Notes under the pieces: model-generated | Database searches by the model: none | What the model saw: the letters and a program-made list of their open reading frames with translations, nothing else | What the model was told of the DNA's origin: nothing | Shown: positions 49,701 through 62,119 of the stretch, piece after piece | How positions within the stretch are numbered: position 1 is the first letter of the stretch | How the letters are laid out: every line of letters starts with the position of its first letter | Made by a program: the position numbers and the translations under genes | Source of the DNA: Antedon mediterranea | Taxonomy: Eukaryota; Echinodermata; Crinoidea; Comatulida; Antedonidae | NCBI RefSeq assembly: GCF_964355755.1 | Contig: NC_092673.1 | Coordinates: forward strand, 15,755,001-15,819,000 | DNA length: 64,000 nt | Direction of reading: 5' to 3'

Positions 49701-52700
49701 CAATTTGTGAATGTTATTAGAAATGTAACAGAAACTGTAACAGTGAATTTTTTAGATACTACGGCAACGTCTTGTGTAATTTTAAATGAATATTGAATGC
49801 ATACCCTACAGGAAAGCCTCATAATCATAGCATAATTGGAGATATCTCTAGAGGTGGTCGGTATGAAGCAATTGATGCGCTGTCATGACACGCATTACGC
49901 TAAAATGCGGTCACGCATCTTGGATAATAAATGTTCCAGTGGCATGTCGGGCATTGGTAAAGAGTTTATTTTATTTTAAATTGCAGTTTTATGTGTTATG
50001 GGTTATCAGTAAAGAAAAATGGTTGATAATTGATCATGCTTGTAACTATCCTACTATTCCCTGGAGTGTATTCTCGTAGGACTTTTGATTATAAACTGTA
50101 ACTATGATTTAGTAAAACACTACATTCAACCTTTCAAACACGGAAATTAATATCGTAAAATTTGTCTACAGGATTTTCGTTTTTCCGTTATCGTCATTAT
50201 CATCCATCTATGTACAATACAAATAATATTTGCAAAGGTTGAAAGGTGAACTGGTCAATTCAACTTTTAATATTATTCAACTCTATCTATGTTCAATAGA
50301 TCAGTTCAAAAGCATTCTCTACATTTAAAAAAAAACAAAAGATGTATTCATTATGTGGATTGTAACCCTTCGATTGTGGTCATATTTTAGACAAATAACA
50401 TTTCCTATTAGCACTTCAACAAAAACATTGATTTAAATTACAGTTCGTTAATTGTAAGTTCTTTTACCTGGAGGATGTTAAAATGAGAATCAGAGACTGC
50501 AAATAGGGTGTTTAAATGGATATTTCTCTTAATGATATTCACATTTTGGTTGTAGCCTTTGCTACTTTAATAGATGCAAACTATAGATATATGAACTTAG
50601 AACAATTATCAGAGCTTAATATAATTTAACATTAAACTGTTTTGTTGGTCGTCCTTTATGTCTCTTGCTTTGGGCATACAAAAACAAACCATCTTAACTT
50701 GTGTTTATATCTTCTGTAGGATATAATAGTCTGTTCACCTCGTTCAATGTAGTTCAAACAGGATATGCTGAAATAGAGTTCATATAATGAAATGAGATAT
50801 GGTTAATAAGAAATGAAAAAAAAATATGAACATGTGTATCAAATTTGTTAATTTATTTATGTATTCACCCTCTTGAATATTTAAGAAAGGTAAAAATTCA
50901 CTTTGATAACCTTAAAATCAAATACAAAAGAATATTGCATGATAATCAAAGTTAGGAATGTAATGATATTGATTTTTATGATTCAGCTCTGCACAATTGA
51001 ATAGAACAATCAGGTTTCCAACGATAAAAATATTCTCCTCATTCAACAAATACAAATTATTTATTTATTTAAAAAAACATTCACTATTCTACATAAATAA
51101 ATAAATCTGATTAACCTGCCACGTTTTGAATCAAATGTTGAATGCTAGGCCATGCAAAAGTTAGACAACATGAGCAGAGAAGGTGGCGTACTCTACAGGT
51201 GGCGTGTAATATTCAAACCTACTCAATATTGAAAATAAAAATCTGTTGATGCATAATACATTTTTGAAATGGGAGAAAACAATACAAAATCAACTTACCA
51301 AATGGTTATATTGTAAATGTCAATATTCAAAACTTGTCAACAACAAAAATAATATCTGCAATCACAAACTTTTTTTTTATTTTAAGATTTGAATATTTAA
51401 TACTCTAGAGTTCTGAAACTTTAGTAAAAGTAGTTTTGTAGTTTTCTTTAAAATAGCAAATGCGTTTAAGTGCTTTGCTTAACAGATGTTTTAGCATCAT
51501 AATAAATAGCCGAAAATAGATTTTTCTGCCTTCTATTTCAGTCGATACTGACACTGACAGTATTTTGTCATCAGTCGTACTAATGTCATTTGTTTTCTTT
51601 CTCCACCTCTCTTTATTTCTATTTTTTCCTCACTTTTCTAGAATTTATGTTGCCTTTTTTTAAATTCTTTCCATATTAGTATTTAAAGTCATTTTGTTAT
51701 CCCATATGGATGCGTGCAACAATGTTGTGTAACTAACAAACATAACACACTGCCTAAGTGGGGGAAATCGGGGAATTTTGGATCCAAGGAGGCAGATGGA
51801 TGGAATGCAATATTCAATTTTTTCCAGTACAATTCCAGTCATTCATATTTAATGTATGGAAGTGTGTTGTATCAACAATTTGTATACCGTAACCAACTAA
51901 TGTACAAACTCTCTATCTTGTAAAATATCTTGCTAGAAGCTAAGATTGTCTTGAAGACCCCAAAAATACATACAGTACAAAACAAACTGAATGATTTGAC
52001 AGTTATATATGTCTTTATTTACATGTTAAATGTTTTTTTTAGTCTTTTCTAGGTTAAATAACCATTGATATTAAATTTCTTTCCTTTTTTTCAAAACTCT
52101 TTACTATAACTAAATGATATCTATCCATGATATTATAATACTTGTGTACTAGTTTAAATAAGGTATGGCGGACACTTTAAGTCCAATGAGAATGTAATAA
52201 GGCTGTTGATATACACAACAATTGTTTACAACTGCGAATTCCATCAATCATGGATTAAATAAAGCACAAACATTGCCGGCTCCTTTCTACAATTGGTTTA
52301 TAACAAATGTATTTTACGATTACAGACTCTCATTCTGTTGATATAAATCATAAACTAGAAGCATTGTGCTGCGTACTCTCATGTAAACAATGTTTTGATT
52401 ATCTTCTCTTCGTGTTTTGTATATTGAAGGCTTAAAATACACTTAATCAAATTGTAATATTAACTTGCAATAGATATTAATAATGTATTAATTCTGTTTG
52501 ATCACATGGTTTTAAATATATTCTATTTACATATGAATAGAATATATCTATATATTTGTCATATGGAATATTAGTATTGAGATAAAGATTAAATTGCTTT
52601 TAAAAACAGTATTGTTTGTGTAGTTTTGTGGTAACTAAACACTAAACAAACAGAGTGTTAGGTTCAATCTTTAACAGTATCAAGTTGGTTTTAAAAAATG

Positions 52701-54002
52701 TGGGTTTATTCCACTCCTTATCGATCCTGTAATTAAAGAGGTGAAGAAGTGGAAAAAATAATAGATTACATCAGAATTAAGAAAGATAAGAAAGAGTGGA
52801 ACCAATAATATATAATTCAAAAACTTTCACGCCATAAATGAGTTTTTGATTGGATCCGTTATACACATCTTAACAATGGAAATCTACAAATTACTTTTGT
52901 TATGTTTTCATTATATCTACTATAATGTAGTCTTAATTACATTTGGTATACATTGTGGGATTTGCTTCTCATAATTAAAGGCATTAATCAATATATCTTG
53001 AATATGACATAAAATATGAAAGATATCATATTACTTACAATAATTTAATGATATAATTAAAGCGTGCATATTCCCTCTATTCATGTTATTTTTCATTAAA
53101 AGTACAAACATTCCTCATCTATCTCAATCTCGTGTAATATCCTGTATAAGTTTAATCACTGTAGACATCCGTAAATAGCAAATACATAACTTTAGTCTCA
53201 TGGTCTAATAAGGGATTATGTCAAAATGTTTTTACTATAGTTACTGCAGTAGAAACTTTTTAATACTTAAATTTTATTTTCCACACCTCCCACCTGGGAT
53301 GTGGATTTACTGCAATAAACAATGTGTATTATTATCTTTATTTGCATTAACTTTAACATAAATTGACATTATCCCTAAATAAACGTGTAGCAGATTAAAT
53401 GATAAATTATATAAAGATGAAATGTTGTTTTTCCATTATTTTGCCATCCTCCTACTCCTCCCTATTCCACATGCTGCACATTGCCAGATCCCGGTGATAC
53501 ATCCTAGACACCTTTGGTAAATTATTTAAAACAACAATAACACCTTCAGATTGTTGCCATGGATATAACGTGTTTGATAATGAAGCATTCTAATTACTGC
53601 ACCTCATTGTTATTTATAAGCTACTGTACAGCGCAGTTTTTTGTCCAACCCGTAGACAATGCCTCAGTGTATCACATACATATTATTATGTTGCGTGACA
53701 GATATATTTGATATACACTCCACCCTTTCCTTTTCTAACACTAATTTTGTTATGCTCTATAAATACAGTACAGTCTTGATAATGACCAAAATGGAATACT
53801 GGACTTATATGCCTACACAGAGTAATCTTAATATATTCAATTAATGTCTACACTTCCTCATCACTTTACTCCTACCACTTCCTAGAATGTAGTTTCTCGC
53901 ATTGTAAATCCTCCCCCCATCCCCCCCCCCCCCCAATTTCCAGAACTCTTACCTATATGCACAATTTTTTTTAATAACAATCAAATATTCATGTTCTTTC
54001 AG
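46701..54002 (+). other. IDUA intron 8, 3' part
   Basis: About 7.3 kb of AT-rich intron. I recognised only weak inverted repeats (about 48618-48726 and 49495-49565) and a poly-C tract (about 53912-53933) shortly before the last exon. No coding exon was recognised. Confidence 0.5.
48618..48726. repeat. inverted repeat with AGACGGAGT arms
   Basis: gttccagacggagttt at the left and actccgtctggggaaac at the right form pairing arms about 80 bp apart. Possibly a short inverted-repeat element. Confidence 0.4.
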
Positions 54003-54109
54003 AATACATCCATGGCTACTACCGTGTTAGAGCTGTGGACTACTGGTCTAGAGCTGGTGAGTTCTCACTTCCAATCGAGGTTAAACAACAAAAGATTACA
54101 AGTTACTGA
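54003..54109 (+). CDS. IDUA: IDUA terminal exon (end of the fibronectin-III-like domain, stop codon)
   Basis: The acceptor tctttcag ends at 54002. With the G from exon h it reads EYIHGYYRVRAVDYWSRAGE and then FSLPIEVKQQKITSY followed by TGA (54107-54109). It aligns with human [26 protein letters not shown]; YRVRA(L/V)DYW(A/S)R is highly conserved. The end is close to the human C-terminus, so this is the natural stop. The total coding part in the window is 379 codons plus stop. Confidence 0.96.
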
Positions 54110-54355
54110 GCTATAGACCAATCGGCTGTGGACTTCTGGTATAGAGCTGGTGAGTTCTCACTTCCAATCGAGGTTAAACAACAAAAGACTACAAGTCCCT
54201 GAGCTATAAATGAATCGGCTGTGGACTACTGGTATAGATCGGATGAGTTCTCACTGGCAATTGAGGTTAAACAACAGAAGTCCCTGAGCTATTATAGACC
54301 AATCAGCTGTGGATTTCTGGTATAGAAGTTAACAACAGAAACAAACTGCGCTGAA
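54032..54355 (+). repeat. IDUA: tandem copies of the terminal-exon sequence extending into the 3' UTR
   Basis: The segment beginning gctgtggactactgg (54032, inside the last exon) recurs at 54125, 54218 and 54306, with spacings of 93, 93 and 88 bp. Copy 2 would read AVDFWYRAGEFSLPIEVKQQ followed by KTTSP and TGA. Copy 3 has small indels, and copy 4 is truncated after about 25 bp. Because 93 is a multiple of 3, copies 1 and 2 are in the same frame and are separated only by the TGA stop. They are read here as 3' UTR, not protein. Confidence 0.93.
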
Positions 54356-54756
54356 GTTGCATGGTAAATCAATTCTTCATTAACTATTTATTTGAGGTAA
54401 TTGTTGAATTTTTAGTTAAAATGGTGACGAAGTATTTCACAGCAAGCAAATCAATATTTGGCAGCATTACCAAGTACATGGTATATGCTGGGGAAAAAAA
54501 GCAATACTGTAATTATCATTTATTTCATTGTTTTTTCTTTTAATGCAACAGAATATGATTTCTATTCAAATGTAAGTGCTGCCTTCTTTGTTTCTCTTTG
54601 ACTATATAAAATATAGCCAATTTATTAGAAATCACTAATACATAATTCATGATCATTTAAATAATAGTTGATATAATTAATGCAATCAATACACTAAAGC
54701 TTTTTAAACGACGCAAAAACAACATATTGAATATTCCTAATTGTATTAATTCAAAC

Positions 54757-54762
54757 AATAAA
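54757..54762 (+). promoter_or_regulatory. candidate polyadenylation signal for IDUA
   Basis: AATAAA about 650 bp after the stop codon, with another at about 54842. In such an AT-rich sequence the hexamer is common, so this is only a candidate. Confidence 0.25.
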
Positions 54763-54849
54763 TTTCAATTGTTGCCAGTTGTTCCATTATGCTATGATCT
54801 CCTCACTGATTTAAAGCATGTACATATACATTACTACAAGAAATAAAAT

Positions 54850-57500
54850 ACATCATATATTTCAACAATAACTATGTCATCATCAAGAATGACTTAAATG
54901 TGAACACTAAAAATATGTGAATGTAAATAATTCGCGTGTATATAATTACAACTAGACATAAGCGTGGCTCACCGGTTAATAACTTAAACATAATTTGATT
55001 GCGAGCTGGAGTGAAGATTAGATATTGCAGATTACGATATTGGTATTGGAGATGATTGTTACTGTAGGATGGCGAAGATGATCACTATAGCTTCTACAAC
55101 ACGTAACAGTGGATCTAAGATTTCACATTGATTATTCCATATTAAACAAGAAATATATTTTTTACAAAAAACGCTGCTTGACTTTTTGACGTAACAGTTT
55201 TAATAATTGTTCTTCCTCCATTAAATGATGCTTTTATATTGATATATTTTTTAAATAAATTAAGAAACAAGGTCTTACAAACCACTTGTCTGCATACATC
55301 TCAATATTATCAGCAGATATGTTTTCATAGACCAGACGTGCTTTAAAGTGTGTGCATGCCCAGTTCAAGTTTACAAATTCCCATTTTTCAGCCTTCAAAA
55401 TATAGCTTCAGTGTGATACTGATTTGTAATACTTCTGTTATCTGGACTATAGCTGCCTAAAGAATTTAGTGTGGGAATTGTACTGAAAGAGTGATAACCA
55501 GGAGACACATTACTGGTTCAAAAGATTATTTGAATCTCTTGCCCTCTAAATGCTACTCTATATATACCAAGTCTCCTGATAATTGCAAACATTTAAAAAA
55601 ATTCAATTTCAAGTCAGCTATACTGCTGAGATTTGCCTTGCCTTTATATCTACCAAAGTGTCCGAATCCATTATGTATTCTTTCGAACACAAAAAACTTG
55701 TTCTTTTTGCAATCATTTATTAAATTTGTCATTAAAAACCTTTTTACATACGTTCTGTTTCTTCCTGCGATTTATTTGTACTTTAATTCAAGATTACATT
55801 GCATGATGCATTTCTTTTATTTTTCATTATCAAAATCCAGACAGATTTATTAGTTTTTATAGGTTATATTTTACAGTTGACTTTCAAACAATACCATAAA
55901 TAACAAATACAATGCAATCACTGTACACTACACTAAGGCAGATTTCTTTCTTCAAGACACTTCAGGATTTTTTTTCATTTTCAAACCAAAAAGGATGAAC
56001 GAGACATTACAACGACCTAAATTTTGTGACTAGCTGCGTTCGATATATTAGTATTATTATTTGAAAACATGATGGATGATCTTACACGTGTATATTGCAT
56101 TTACACTGAGTTTACGATCAAATTAAAATATTTTATTTACATGTCTGATCTAACAATAAAACAACAACTGTTCGTTTTACTTAATGTAATGACACAGTAG
56201 CTTGGTACTACTCAACTGGGTTCACATCTAACCAAATAAATGATGCAAATGGCTGGAAGTTGCCCTGATGGGATGCAGTTATGTGCATACAGATGTTTTT
56301 TTTAAAAGGGAATGACATTTTACCAAAGTACATTGAATTGACTTGATTTGGCAACTTTAATATAAAGAATACAAATAAACATCCATAACATTGTTTTCAA
56401 AATACAAACAGAATACATTTCTTATATTAATATTTATAAAGTATACACAATACATTTGAATATTTTCAAAATCAGTAATCAGATTTTGTCTTCAAGTCCC
56501 ATCATCATCAATCAAGTATTTTGACATGTCAATGGTCACTTCAAAGCGGTATCTATTCAGAATACACTCACTGCTGTATTTTAATGTATTACTTTTTACT
56601 CAAATTGCAGATACGAAACGAAAGATTACTGTTGGTTTAGATAAACTTAATTCTCTCTCTTTTTATTTATTTCCACCTTATACCCTTTACATATCTGCAT
56701 AAATAACAAGTTTTAACCAGGTTTGATGTGATATGTTACACGTTTTCAAAAACACAACGCGAACCTCTCTACAGTATTATGATTGGTCAGTTTAATTCCA
56801 GAGTAACGCGCGCAGTAACAACTGTGGAACAAAAACAGGCCTCTCATTGTTGTGTTGTTCTCCCCTGTGAAATCTCTGGAGATTGTCCACAAAATATTGT
56901 ATTCACACTGCCAACCTGGTTGCCACTTTGTTACAAGTTGTTGCATTCTGCTCCTTTTGTAAAATTAGAAGAGAAACAGTTTATCATTTATTCTGTAAAT
57001 GTAATATCAGTAGATGGATATTAGCAATTTCTTTTTTCAAGGGTGTTCTCAAAATCTTGATATTTGCATATGTGTATCGGAAAGTGAACTGCTTTTTAGT
57101 AATACACCATCCAATAGCATTAATTTACTTTTGTCAATACTATAGTTTTATACAGGTCAGGAGTAAGTTTTCGGGCCTCCTCTCACCCACCGGCCTCATA
57201 AGCTTTGTAAAATATTACTTTTAAATTAAAAAGTTTAGATGTTTGATTAATAAAAGAGCCAAAGAATGGGAAGAGTGGAGTGTTACTTCTGTAACATAGA
57301 ATTGTATCACTCTATATTCTGACTTGACGTGCACAACTGTATTTCCATAAGTTTATAAGAGGGTGTTTATATAGGAGAATTGATTACGTATAATTTTTAC
57401 TCTGTGTGGTGTAATGTCTGCTTTTTTTTGTATTCCAAAATGTATTAAAGAAAGATTAAAAATTTTAAAAAATACAATAAAAAAAAATTTGTTACATTTT
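54850..57500. other. no gene recognised
   Basis: AT-rich sequence. Frames of up to 120 codons at 55491-55853 and 56728-57224 show no domain, no conserved-looking blocks and a composition like translated AT-rich DNA. Confidence 0.5.
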
Positions 57501-57513
57501 GCAGATGTGAAAA

Positions 57514-57785
57514 GGTATAAGATACCCTCTTTCAGGTATAAGATACCCTCTTTCAGGTATAAGATACCCTCTTTCAGTTATGAGATACCCTCTTTCAGGT
57601 ATAAGATACCCTCTTTCAGGTATAAGATACCCTCTTTCAGGTATAAGATACCCTCTTTCAGGTATAAGATACCCTCTTTCAGGTATAAGATACCCTCTTT
57701 CAGGTATAAGATACCCTCTTTCAGGTATAAGATACCCTCTTTCAGGTATAAGATACCCTCTTTCAGGTATAAGATACCCTCTTTC
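57514..57785. repeat. 21-bp tandem repeat GGTATAAGATACCCTCTTTCA, ~13 copies
   Basis: Thirteen head-to-tail copies with almost no divergence. Only the fourth carries changes (agttatgag). Each unit holds a small inverted repeat, GGTAT-AAG-ATACC. Since 21 is a multiple of 3 and the unit has no stop in several frames, open frames appear on both strands (period 7 residues). These are not genes. Confidence 0.97.
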
Positions 57786-58110
57786 CCCTCTATTTGTCAA
57801 GATGCATTATTCATTTGTCTTTGTGAAATATACTATAATAATTATTACTGTCTTTGAAGTAGGTGAAAGTACTTTGTTTTGGACCTATGAAATAGAAACT
57901 TCTTTTGAGTACCAATGCATGTCATGCTGATGTATATCGTTTTAGATTAAATGTTTAAAGATGTATTTTTTTTTTTTTTTTTTTGAATATGCCATTTTAA
58001 TTTTACATAATAGTTATCCACAGTAATTTAAAGTAAAAAATAGTCAGATGGCTGCCAGCCAATGGGGTTTTAGTTCAATTTGACCATTTAATTTGTAATT
58101 TTATATGAGA

Positions 58111-58160
58111 AAACCCAACAGCGATGTAAACACTATAGTGTTTACATCGCTGTTGGGTTT
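58111..58160. repeat. perfect 50-bp palindrome without spacer
   Basis: The 25-bp arm aaacccaacagcgatgtaaa+cacta (58111-58135) is followed directly by its exact inverse complement (58136-58160). There is no loop and no mismatch; pairing stops at 58110/58161. Confidence 0.97.
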
Positions 58161-58872
58161 GAATGAATAAAATAAAATACTTTAGTATTTGTCAAGGAAT
58201 ACTGTAAGTTCCTCTCAACTAACTAATTGAAATACAAGTCGAGAATTATCACACTGAATTCAACCCATATTTATTTGATCTCAAAGTACATTCAACAAGA
58301 AAATTGATCTTTCATCTTTATTGCTAGACTTGATTTCTTTTTCACTTTCCTGTGAAAGTTCATAGTTTATATAGCATACTGTCCACTATCAAGTCTGCTC
58401 ATTTCTGCAACCATTAATATTTTCTGTCTGCTTCATCTTAACGGTAAATAAATTAGATGAATATTTAATTGTCAAAATCATGAATACTGTTTATTGCACA
58501 ACAATCCTAATGATGAATACTAAACGTAATTAGACCATTTACATTCAATCATATTCCCAAAGGAGCACAACATTGAACATTCCTTACAGCATTTAGACGG
58601 CAAATAGGTACGCCAATTAAAATTGTTATTACCTGACAAGTTTATTTTTCTGTCAGACGATCAATAGATTCCTAAACAATGTTTTGCTTGATTAGTGTCG
58701 GCTTTGGTTGCATTCATGTGTAACTTGTAGAAAACTATCGCATTTAATATTGTCTGCTGTCCTGCATTACAGTCTGTATCCGATCACATCATTAAAGAAA
58801 ATCCAGCACACATACCATTAACACAGTTACGTAGCAGGATCTCATCCTTATTGTACAAAAGCAGGTCTCTTA

Positions 58873-59050
58873 AGCGTGGTTCCCACTAGCGACGCAACGC
58901 AAGGACGTAACGCAACGCAAATTAATTGACCAATCACAAGCGATGGCTTATTCGCTTGTGATTGCTAACTGTCTATAACTTCGCTTGTCATTGGTTAAAA
59001 CGCTTGCGTTGCGTTTACGTCCTTGCGTTACGTTCTAGTGGGAACCAAGC
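58873..59050. mobile_element. long-arm palindromic MITE (AAGCGTGGTTCCCACTAG…)
   Basis: Arms of about 48 bp pair with few mismatches. The left reads aagcgtggttcccactagcg, then acgcaacgcaaggacgtaac. The right is its inverse complement ending ctagtgggaaccaagctt. The centre also contains an inner inverted repeat around cacaagcgatgg and cgcttgtgattg. TTAA precedes the left end. GC-rich relative to the surroundings and non-coding. Confidence 0.88.
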
Positions 59051-59172
59051 TTTACTCTCCTGATAGTTTCTTGCCACAGTCTGCCGTCTTTGCTATGCTA
59101 TTTTAGATTGTTTATTTAGTACATTCAATAATTATGTTGATGATTTCATAGGATTTTCCACTATAAACTTAA

Positions 59173-59295
59173 GCTATACACTATCAACTTATGTGACAAA
59201 AAAATGTGTTTTGCCCATATATGGACATGATGTCATATTACTACCATATTTGGGCACACTTTGTTGGCAAACTAGTTTGATAATGTAGACAGAGC
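59173..59295. mobile_element. MITE family M, copy 3 with TTAA flanks
   Basis: Left gctatacactatcaactta, right aaactagtttgataatgtag and acagagc. TTAA lies directly outside on both sides (59169-59172 and 59296-59299). The interior contains gcccatatatggacatgatg and tcatattactaccatatttg, as in copy 4. Confidence 0.85.
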
Positions 59296-59299
59296 TTAA

Positions 59300-62110
59300 T
59301 TAAAATAAGAATTGATGGATTTAAAAGGAAGAAGGCATTGGGGGCGGATGCAGAGGGTTTTGCTCTGCTTTGTTACAGCTAAAATAACAATTATGAACTA
59401 CTTTTTTATATCTATTTTTTACAGACTATTAATATTATATGTTAGCGTTCCCCTATTTGAAAGTTATGGGTCCACTGCACTCCTGGGCATATACCCAAAC
59501 ATGATTGGCGAGTTACTGTTGAATTTGCAGTACAATTAGTGAGAAGAAAAAACAAAGAAAACATCACAACTGTGGGTACCTATCTGATTTCAATAAACGT
59601 GTACAATTAAAAACTAAATATAAAACTAGGCCACCACTCTAAAAGTCAGGCTAGATTATTTACATTGACTATGATTATTTTAAAAATGAAATTTAATCTA
59701 AATTTGTATTGTATATGAAGATATCTAAAAACTGAAATGTAATCTAAATGTTAAAACAACATGAAAAGTAGAATGATAATAGTAACCCAGTTTTAGTAAG
59801 TGTGTCAGAGATTCTGTATAACAGTCTGGTTAGAATGCATGCTTTTTTATCATCTGCAGTACCATTTTGTTCTCTTTTTTAATGGTAGAATGTTTTGTTA
59901 AGACTGTATGATGTAACGGTTTTCTTTAACATTTAAAAGATCCCGCAAGATTTACTGGAATAAGTTTCTTCTAATCCGCATTAAAATGGCGTAAGAAACT
60001 ATAATCCAAACTGCCTAGTAGTCACAAGTCCAAACCATTAACAATATTGCACAAGAGCTATCAAAGGCTAACATGTTCGAATGATACAGTACAGTAAAAT
60101 AAGTACAATATATCTGGCCTTTTTGTATTCAGATTGTTAGGCCTACAGTATCACTTGGGATTCTACCTTGCTTAATTGTCCGGAATAGATTGCTTAGATG
60201 GGAGAACACTATCTATAGTATTATCTGCGAAACTTTCTACTTGGTAATATATACAATGTCACTATTCATGTTGAAATCCAAGAGAAGCTTCTGAAATCAT
60301 TAATCGTTGTTTTTTATATTTGACTGGTGTTGCAATTATTCACTTGTTTGACTACACGCCATAGATTTTTTTTTCAATGTTCCTCCCACGCAGGTATATG
60401 ATTCCATGTCGTTTGCGGATTGGTGTGAAATATCGTAGGTTTTAGTAACTAGGTATACTTTTTAATAGCTAAATCCTTAATTGGCCAGTGCTATCGATAT
60501 GTAATATTTGTTAAGGTTATCTAGTATATTAGCATTCTTCTTTAGGATTGTAATTGTTTACTACTGTGGAGTAGCTTTGCGTCATGATGTTGGGTAGACC
60601 TAATTGGTCAGATGTTTTGCCCTACTATCAGGCTATTGATCTGGAGGTCGTGGGTTCGTGTCTCACCCTAGAATTACTTGCGTATTCTCAATGTACTTAG
60701 TATACAGTACAAATTACGTCAGAGTAGAGCAAAAATCTGACCAAACATCCTTCTTTACTTTATAATAGTTCTCAAAAGTGTGAAGTATTCAAACCTGATC
60801 CATTTTATGTTGAAGACAAACTTCTCTGGAATTTTAAGGAGCAAGCTGCCAGAAAATAAACTGTAAACCCAACATAAAACGTGTACACCTGTTGCTGATA
60901 CGTACTACATTCTCAAATAAACATACTTTAGATTGATATTTGAAGAATATAATAATTTATTATTTGTTGGCAATTACCCAAATGAAATTGTATGCGACAT
61001 AACTTTAGAAGCATGTCTATGGACTTCGAGCATCTATTGCTAACGTTTAGAAGTATCTCTGTTTATATATGATGTTTTTTATGCTAATTTAAAATAACTT
61101 CTTAACTGGCTACCCGTCACAAATTTTTTTGGAGGGAAACCTCCAAATGTTATTACTTTCTGGGTTTTTGCCTCTTAATTTGTAACATTTAAATTGTTAT
61201 TTTGTATACCTTAAAAGATAAGAAATAAATGTTATTATGAATGAATGAATATGATTTGAAATAGTTATTTGTATCTTGTATGTAAACATAATTGCATTTT
61301 TGTTCATGTATATTAGTAAAGAGGAACCATTGTAATCAAGGAAGTAGTAGGTACGTAATTTGTACGTAATATGTGCGTTTGTTATATCGAGTATGATGAT
61401 TTCTTTTTTTATGAAATACTGTTTCAGGCTGTTGTTTGATTTTTTATTTTTTTGATTGCATAACAGGAGTATTTTGTTTCGGTGAATTGCAGTAGTCGGC
61501 TTAACTGTACAAAAGAACCTGATATCACCACCATTACTTCTTTTAACATGTCCATTTTTGAACATTTTAATTACTTTTCCTAATCTAAGCAACGTAACAT
61601 ACGCATGTTGTTATCCTTTTTATGCTGTTCTATATTTTGTGCATGGTATTATTTTAAATTGCTCTTTTCGTCCAAATCCCGTTCCACTCATTTTGCTTAA
61701 CAATCTCCTCCGGAGAACAATTTCAGAGTTTGAATCAAGTTTAAATTTTCATCTCGTAAAAGTGCTAAGTCTCCTATGGTTTAATGCGCTTTACTTTACA
61801 TTTACGTGTCTGTGAAATGTCATTACGCCGTGAAATAAATTGTGTACATTTTATATAAAAGGAGAACATTGTTAAATTTTCGGATTGAGTCGTCTTGCAC
61901 AAATATACATAAACCCATTGTGCTGTTTAATAATTACATAGGCCTATAATATAATCATTGAAATAGCTTTCAGCCATTAAGTATAATTATCACCATTCAG
62001 TAAAAGCATACTGTACAATTTATCATGTAATGTAACAGTAGAAAGTAGTATGTTGAAGCATGAATTCAACTACTGTATACTTTCAAGTGATTGAGTAAGG
62101 AGACCTTATT
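59300..62110. other. no gene recognised
   Basis: AT-rich sequence with only a tRNA-like SINE head at about 60590. The reverse-strand frame at 61197-61592 and the plus frame at 61558-61815 have no recognisable domain. Confidence 0.5.
60590..60740 (+). mobile_element. tRNA-derived SINE-like segment
   Basis: A-box-like cctaattggtcagatg and B-box-like gtgggttcgtgtctcac lie about 45 bp apart. They are followed by a non-tRNA stretch running to acagtacaaattacgtc. The anticodon arm and acceptor stem are not convincing as a functional tRNA. Confidence 0.5.
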
Positions 62111-62119
62111 CCACTTATC

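Noticed and set aside
54125-54355. Additional coding exons of IDUA
   Set aside because: The copies lack an acceptor of their own and lie after an in-frame TGA. The protein already ends where the family normally ends.
55491-55853. 120-codon frame as a gene
   Set aside because: Composition is that of translated AT-rich DNA (Leu/Phe/Tyr/Lys-rich); no motif, no splice context.
57514-57785. CRISPR-like regular array
   Set aside because: The units are contiguous with no unique spacers, and the sequence is a eukaryotic genome.
57414-57930. Frames of 102-147 codons on both strands around the 21-bp repeat
   Set aside because: Open frames are a direct result of the 21-bp unit. The flanking residues show no recognisable gene.
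60605-60680. Possible tRNA gene
   Set aside because: Same reasoning: the promoter-like boxes are good but the cloverleaf is not supported.
61197-61592. 131-codon minus-strand frame
   Set aside because: Ile/Asn/Tyr/Lys-rich, with no recognisable domain and no supporting context.
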